From NCBI GenBank assembly GCA_014804085.1, contig JAAVAM010000061.1, forward strand, positions 7,098-21,315: a stretch of 14,218 bases of DNA, written 5' to 3'. Below are positions 11,900 to 14,218 of this stretch, piece after piece. The stretch's first letter is position 1; every line of letters starts with the position of its first letter. Origin of the DNA: Treponema sp. Its GTDB lineage: Bacteria > Spirochaetota > Spirochaetia > Treponematales > Treponemataceae. The position numbers and the translations under genes were made by a program. Under the pieces are notes generated by a model that made no database searches, had not been told where the DNA came from, and saw nothing but the letters and a program-made list of their open reading frames with translations.

Positions 11900-12823
11900 C
11901 TACTTGTATGAGCACAACGTCCTGTTGGTTTTCTTGAAGAGCGCCTCGTCAATCGTGCGGAGGTCATAATCCATCCGGGAGATGAAGTCGGCAACGGTTG
12001 CGTCGAACGCGTCGTCGGGCAGGAGATGGTGTCCGGCACTTTCCAGCAGGTCTTTGGTCTGCTCGATTGTCAGGCGCATGCCGATGGCAAGCTGGAACAC
12101 CGTGTCCTTTTTGGGGCGGTAGTAGGAGTCCTCGCCTATGATTTTTGAGAAGGTCTGGCGGCTTATGCCGCCCCGCTTGTAGATGATGGCATGGCTCTTG
12201 TTCTTGCTGTATTGGAGACTGTTCTGGAGATAGAACGCAAGTTTTTCCGTGAACGGCACTTTGCGCTTGTCGATGGCGGGAGTGGGGGAGACCCGCTCAA
12301 GTTTTGCCCTGACCTGTTTGTTGATGCGTAGGGTCTTTTTTGCGACAAGCACGATGGCATGCATCAGCGCGTAGTATGCCCGTTTTGACTGCATCGACAT
12401 GTTTGCGCCCTTCTGGGTCAGCACCCGCATGACTTCTTTTTCGGCCTGTGCGGCGGGGGTGAGGCTGTCGCGCATCGCCTCCGTCTGCTGCGGCTTTGCC
12501 AGATTGGAGAGATATATGATGTGCGGGACGTACTCCGGCACGTAGTTGTTCAGGACGGCTGCCCCGTGGCTCATTGTCAGCGAGTATGTTGCGCCCCGTT
12601 CCGCCATTTTGGCGCGCACGTTCTGGTGCAGATCGGGATTCAACCGCCAGTCCTGTGGGCGGGGAGTGCGGTAGCCTAGGTTTTTCAGTTTCTTGATGAC
12701 ATCGGAAAAATCGTTTGTCATGAAATAGGTGTATTCACCAAGTCCGTCTATGTCCACGCGCACCGTCTGCGCCCGCTCAGCCCCGTCTTGTTCCTGCGTC
12801 CTTTCCACGATGTCTTGCTCCAT
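11900..12823 (-). CDS. Protein with a C-terminal XRE-like HTH module and an unrecognised N-terminal domain
   Basis: 307 residues. The C-terminal module (about 190-300) reads FTEKLAFYLQ...IIYKRGGISRQTFSKIIG...YRPKKDTVFQLAIGMRLTIE and then QTKDLLESAGHHLLPDDAFD, ending in IDEALFKKTN. This pattern is a recurring HTH appendage on bacterial proteins with varied N-terminal domains, known to me mainly from Firmicutes. The N-terminal part (1-110) is not recognised; residues 120-185 are basic and helical. There is no signal peptide or membrane segment. AGGAGG lies 13 nt before the ATG, an unusually wide gap filled by a palindrome; an in-frame TGA just upstream rules out an earlier ATG, GTG or TTG. The gene has its own promoter-like repeat (copy B) and is followed by the dockerin-loop protein. 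Confidence 0.82.
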   Translation of the reverse strand: MEQDIVERTQEQDGAERAQTVRVDIDGLGEYTYFMTNDFSDVIKKLKNLGYRTPRPQDWRLNPDLHQNVRAKMAERGATYSLTMSHGAAVLNNYVPEYVPHIIYLSNLAKPQQTEAMRDSLTPAAQAEKEVMRVLTQKGANMSMQSKRAYYALMHAIVLVAKKTLRINKQVRAKLERVSPTPAIDKRKVPFTEKLAFYLQNSLQYSKNKSHAIIYKRGGISRQTFSKIIGEDSYYRPKKDTVFQLAIGMRLTIEQTKDLLESAGHHLLPDDAFDATVADFISRMDYDLRTIDEALFKKTNRTLCSYK

Positions 12824-12842
12824 ACGATGAATTCATCCTCCT
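12824..12842 (-). promoter_or_regulatory. Ribosome-binding site with a palindromic spacer
   Basis: AGGAGG (12842 to 12837) is separated from the ATG at 12823 by 13 nt. The spacer contains GATGAATTCATC (12826-12837), a perfect 12-bp palindrome that can fold as a 4-bp stem with an AAUU loop. Folding would shorten the effective spacing but also involves the last G of the Shine-Dalgarno. Confidence 0.6.
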
Positions 12843-12921
12843 GTCGTGCGGCGGTATTCAAAAAGCACAGACAGTATACCACACGCCACGCGCAAATCGG
12901 TCAACTGCGAGGCGACATTTT
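12843..12921 (-). repeat. Dispersed promoter-leader repeat, copy B (upstream of the HTH-protein gene)
   Basis: Second copy of the element at 9513-9591; bases 12898-12921 are identical to 9568-9591. On the minus strand it contains TGGTATACT, an extended -10 with TATACT (12878 to 12873), and TTGACC (12904 to 12899), 20 bp apart. The start codon lies about 50 nt downstream, as in copy A. It lies in the gap after the gene ending at 12959, and so gives the HTH-protein gene its own promoter. Confidence 0.7.
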
Positions 12922-12958
12922 GAGAAACATGCGGCGGCCGTGCTTTTTGTGCCGGGCG

Positions 12959-13666
12959 TTACGCGTCCTGCAACTCAAGCGCACCCAGCGAATAGCGCGC
13001 GAGCCGTGTGTCGGGGAGAAAGCTGCAGCCAGCCTTGAAAGACACCCCGAACTGCCCCGCCACCACCAGCATGGAGAGCGTTTCCCCCGCTTTGTGGAAC
13101 AGCTCGCGCAGCATGTGGAAGTCTGCGCTGACATGTTCGAGCAGGTCTTGCCTGCTGTCCGTTGAATGCGGCACGAGGACGACGAACAGGGCTTTCTTTT
13201 CCGCCGGATGCTCCAGCAGCACGGAAAAATCCTTGCAGTTCCTGCCCTGCGCATCACGGTATAGCTCATAGCCGGGAAAATTCGTCTGGTAGGTCTTGAT
13301 GAACAGGTGTACCAGCAGGGCTTCCGTCACGTCCTGCGTGATGTCGATGTTCTGCGGTGCTTTGTGCAGGATGTGCTGCGGCGCGATAGGGGCGTAGTGC
13401 AGAAAAGCGCGGTATGCTTTTATTGCCGCATTGATTGCGCCGCCTCTTTTTCTGTTGAGCGCATCGAACGTAAGTTCGTTTTCGTTTTTGATAGTGTCTA
13501 TGTGGGCAATATCGCATGCATAAAAATTCTTCCCGCCGAGCAGCTCCTCCTGAAATTTTTCGATTGCGGATATATAGGTGTTCCGTGTGGTGGTTTCCTT
13601 GTTTCCGCCGTCCGGGTCTACCAGCCATTTCCTAAACTCCGCTTTCCATTCTGTTGCGTCCATCAT
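12959..13666 (-). CDS. Protein with restriction-enzyme-like N-terminal domain and possibly degenerate nuclease domain
   Basis: 235 residues; the first of two adjacent ATGs (13666) has GAGGAG 11 nt upstream. Residues 5-92 (FRKWLVDPDGGNKETTTRNT, then YISAIEKFQEELLG and AINAAIKAYRAFLHY) resemble the helical N-terminal domain seen on several restriction endonucleases and tyrosine recombinases. Residues 110-235 have a possible nuclease-like pattern: FPGYELY, then Asp146 in CKDFSVLLEHP and the strand KKALFVVLVPHS, where an active PD-(D/E)XK enzyme would show ExK but LVP stands at 164-166. If that reading is right, the nuclease is inactive or has become a binding domain; the assignment is weak. The ATG overlaps the remnant stop of the Sel1 gene (ATGA), so the two were translationally coupled before the Sel1 gene was damaged. 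Confidence 0.75.
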   Translation of the reverse strand: MMDATEWKAEFRKWLVDPDGGNKETTTRNTYISAIEKFQEELLGGKNFYACDIAHIDTIKNENELTFDALNRKRGGAINAAIKAYRAFLHYAPIAPQHILHKAPQNIDITQDVTEALLVHLFIKTYQTNFPGYELYRDAQGRNCKDFSVLLEHPAEKKALFVVLVPHSTDSRQDLLEHVSADFHMLRELFHKAGETLSMLVVAGQFGVSFKAGCSFLPDTRLARYSLGALELQDA

Positions 13667-13741
13667 TGCTTTTTTATCTCCTCATTTCCTTGCTCTGCCG
13701 CTTTCTTGTACCATTTTGCTGCCTCGGAATAATCTTTCTAC
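13663..13741 (-). pseudogene. Out-of-frame remnant of the last Sel1 repeat
   Basis: After the Sel1 stop (TGA, 13744 to 13742) the frame shifted by one base still encodes DYSEAAKWYKKAAEQGNEEI and KKQ before its own TGA (13665 to 13663), which overlaps the ATG of the next gene. Compared with the intact repeats, the sequence around 13735-13745 has lost roughly eight bases (six plus two), creating a stop and a frameshift. The Sel1 protein therefore lost about 25-30 residues at its end. Confidence 0.75.
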
Positions 13742-14218
13742 TCACTTGTCATAACAGCGTGCAAGATTGTACTGTGCCGAGGCATTTCCTTGTTCCGCTG
13801 CTTTCCTGTACCATTTTGCCGCCTCGGAACAATCCTTTTCCACGCCCTCTCCATTGTCGTAGCAGAGACCAAGATAGAACTGTGCCGAGGCATCCCCTTG
13901 TTCGGCGGCTTTCCTGTACCATTTCGCCGCCTCGGAATAGTCCTGCTCTACGCCATGTCCATTGTAATAACAGACTCCAAGAACGAACTGCGCGACGGTG
14001 ACTCCTTGCTTCGCCGCTTTCTTGAACCATTTCAGTGCCTCGGAATAATCCTTTTCTACGCCCTCTCCATTGTCATAGCAGAGTCCAAGGTTGACCTGTG
14101 CTTCGGCATTTCCTTGTTCCGCCGCTTTCATGAACCACTTCACTGCCTCGGAAAAATCCTGTTCTACGCCATGTCCATCGTAATAGCAGAGTCCAAGACC
14201 GAACTGCGCGACGGCGAC
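13742..14218 (-). CDS. Sel1-repeat (TPR-like) protein, 5' end outside window, C-terminus shortened
   Basis: The frame is open to the right edge; 158 residues are visible, made entirely of 36-residue Sel1-like repeats. A typical unit reads AQFYLGLCYDNGEGVEKDCS and then EAAKWYRKAAEQGNAS. At least four units are present, alternating between a DGHGVEQ/NGHGVEQ type and an NGEGVEKD type, so the true DNA period is 216 bp (for example CGCCATGTCC at 13951 and again at 14167). Sel1 repeats form helical solenoids used in protein-protein binding. A signal peptide, if present, lies outside the window. The GTG at 14143 is internal and not the start. The last repeat is cut by a stop, with its remnant still readable downstream. 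Confidence 0.9.
   Translation of the reverse strand, partial: VAVAQFGLGLCYYDGHGVEQDFSEAVKWFMKAAEQGNAEAQVNLGLCYDNGEGVEKDYSEALKWFKKAAKQGVTVAQFVLGVCYYNGHGVEQDYSEAAKWYRKAAEQGDASAQFYLGLCYDNGEGVEKDCSEAAKWYRKAAEQGNASAQYNLARCYDK

Overview
The window looks like chromosomal DNA of a spirochaete, most likely a Treponema. The case rests on gene style rather than a marker gene: a long lipoprotein joins a bacterial Ig-like domain, two Listeria-Bacteroides (InlB B-type) repeats and BspA-type cysteine-bearing leucine-rich repeats and ends in a ...WYKK tail; there are further lipoproteins with loose lipoboxes, a Sel1-repeat protein and a YfiH gene. No rRNA, tRNA, CRISPR array or transposase was seen. Base composition is patchy: 1-2860 and 11260-14218 are fairly GC-rich, whereas 2950-3700, 5450-6800 and 9690-11200 are clearly more AT-rich, as expected of acquired or fast-changing segments.

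Layout. 1-1634 (+): the end of an unrecognised gene, overlapping by ATGA a YfiH/PgeF-type purine nucleoside phosphorylase. 1641-2861 (-): an exported GH105 unsaturated rhamnogalacturonyl hydrolase, convergent with yfiH. 2862-3293: intergenic, with a six-unit 23-bp tandem array. 3294-5403 (+): a small unrecognised protein followed by a SIR2-like protein with a zinc ribbon, a candidate two-gene defence cassette. 5519-5698 (-): a 59-residue cysteine-rich ORF with its own promoter. 5762-9489 (-): two adjacent lipoprotein genes; the upstream one carries a G9 tract just after the signal peptide. 9761-10114 (+): a small XRE-type regulator, divergent from the lipoproteins. 10144-10304: a second 23-bp tandem array with a different sequence. 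10373-14218 (-): a frameshifted PD-(D/E)XK nuclease, a dockerin-loop lipoprotein, a protein with a C-terminal HTH module, a protein with a restriction-enzyme-like N-terminal domain, and a Sel1-repeat protein that leaves the window.

Most notable are (i) two arrays of unrelated sequence with the same strict 23-bp period and dyad-forming unit junctions; (ii) the SIR2 cassette; (iii) a promoter-plus-leader sequence duplicated 3.3 kb apart in front of two unrelated minus-strand genes; (iv) the G9 tract, a candidate phase-variation switch; and (v) gene decay: a frameshift in the nuclease, and a Sel1 gene whose lost last repeat is still readable and once ended by ATGA overlap on the next gene. How the genes work together is mostly inference. 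The two lipoproteins probably act at the cell surface, GH105 degrades pectin fragments, and the SIR2, nuclease and restriction-like genes suggest scattered defence functions.
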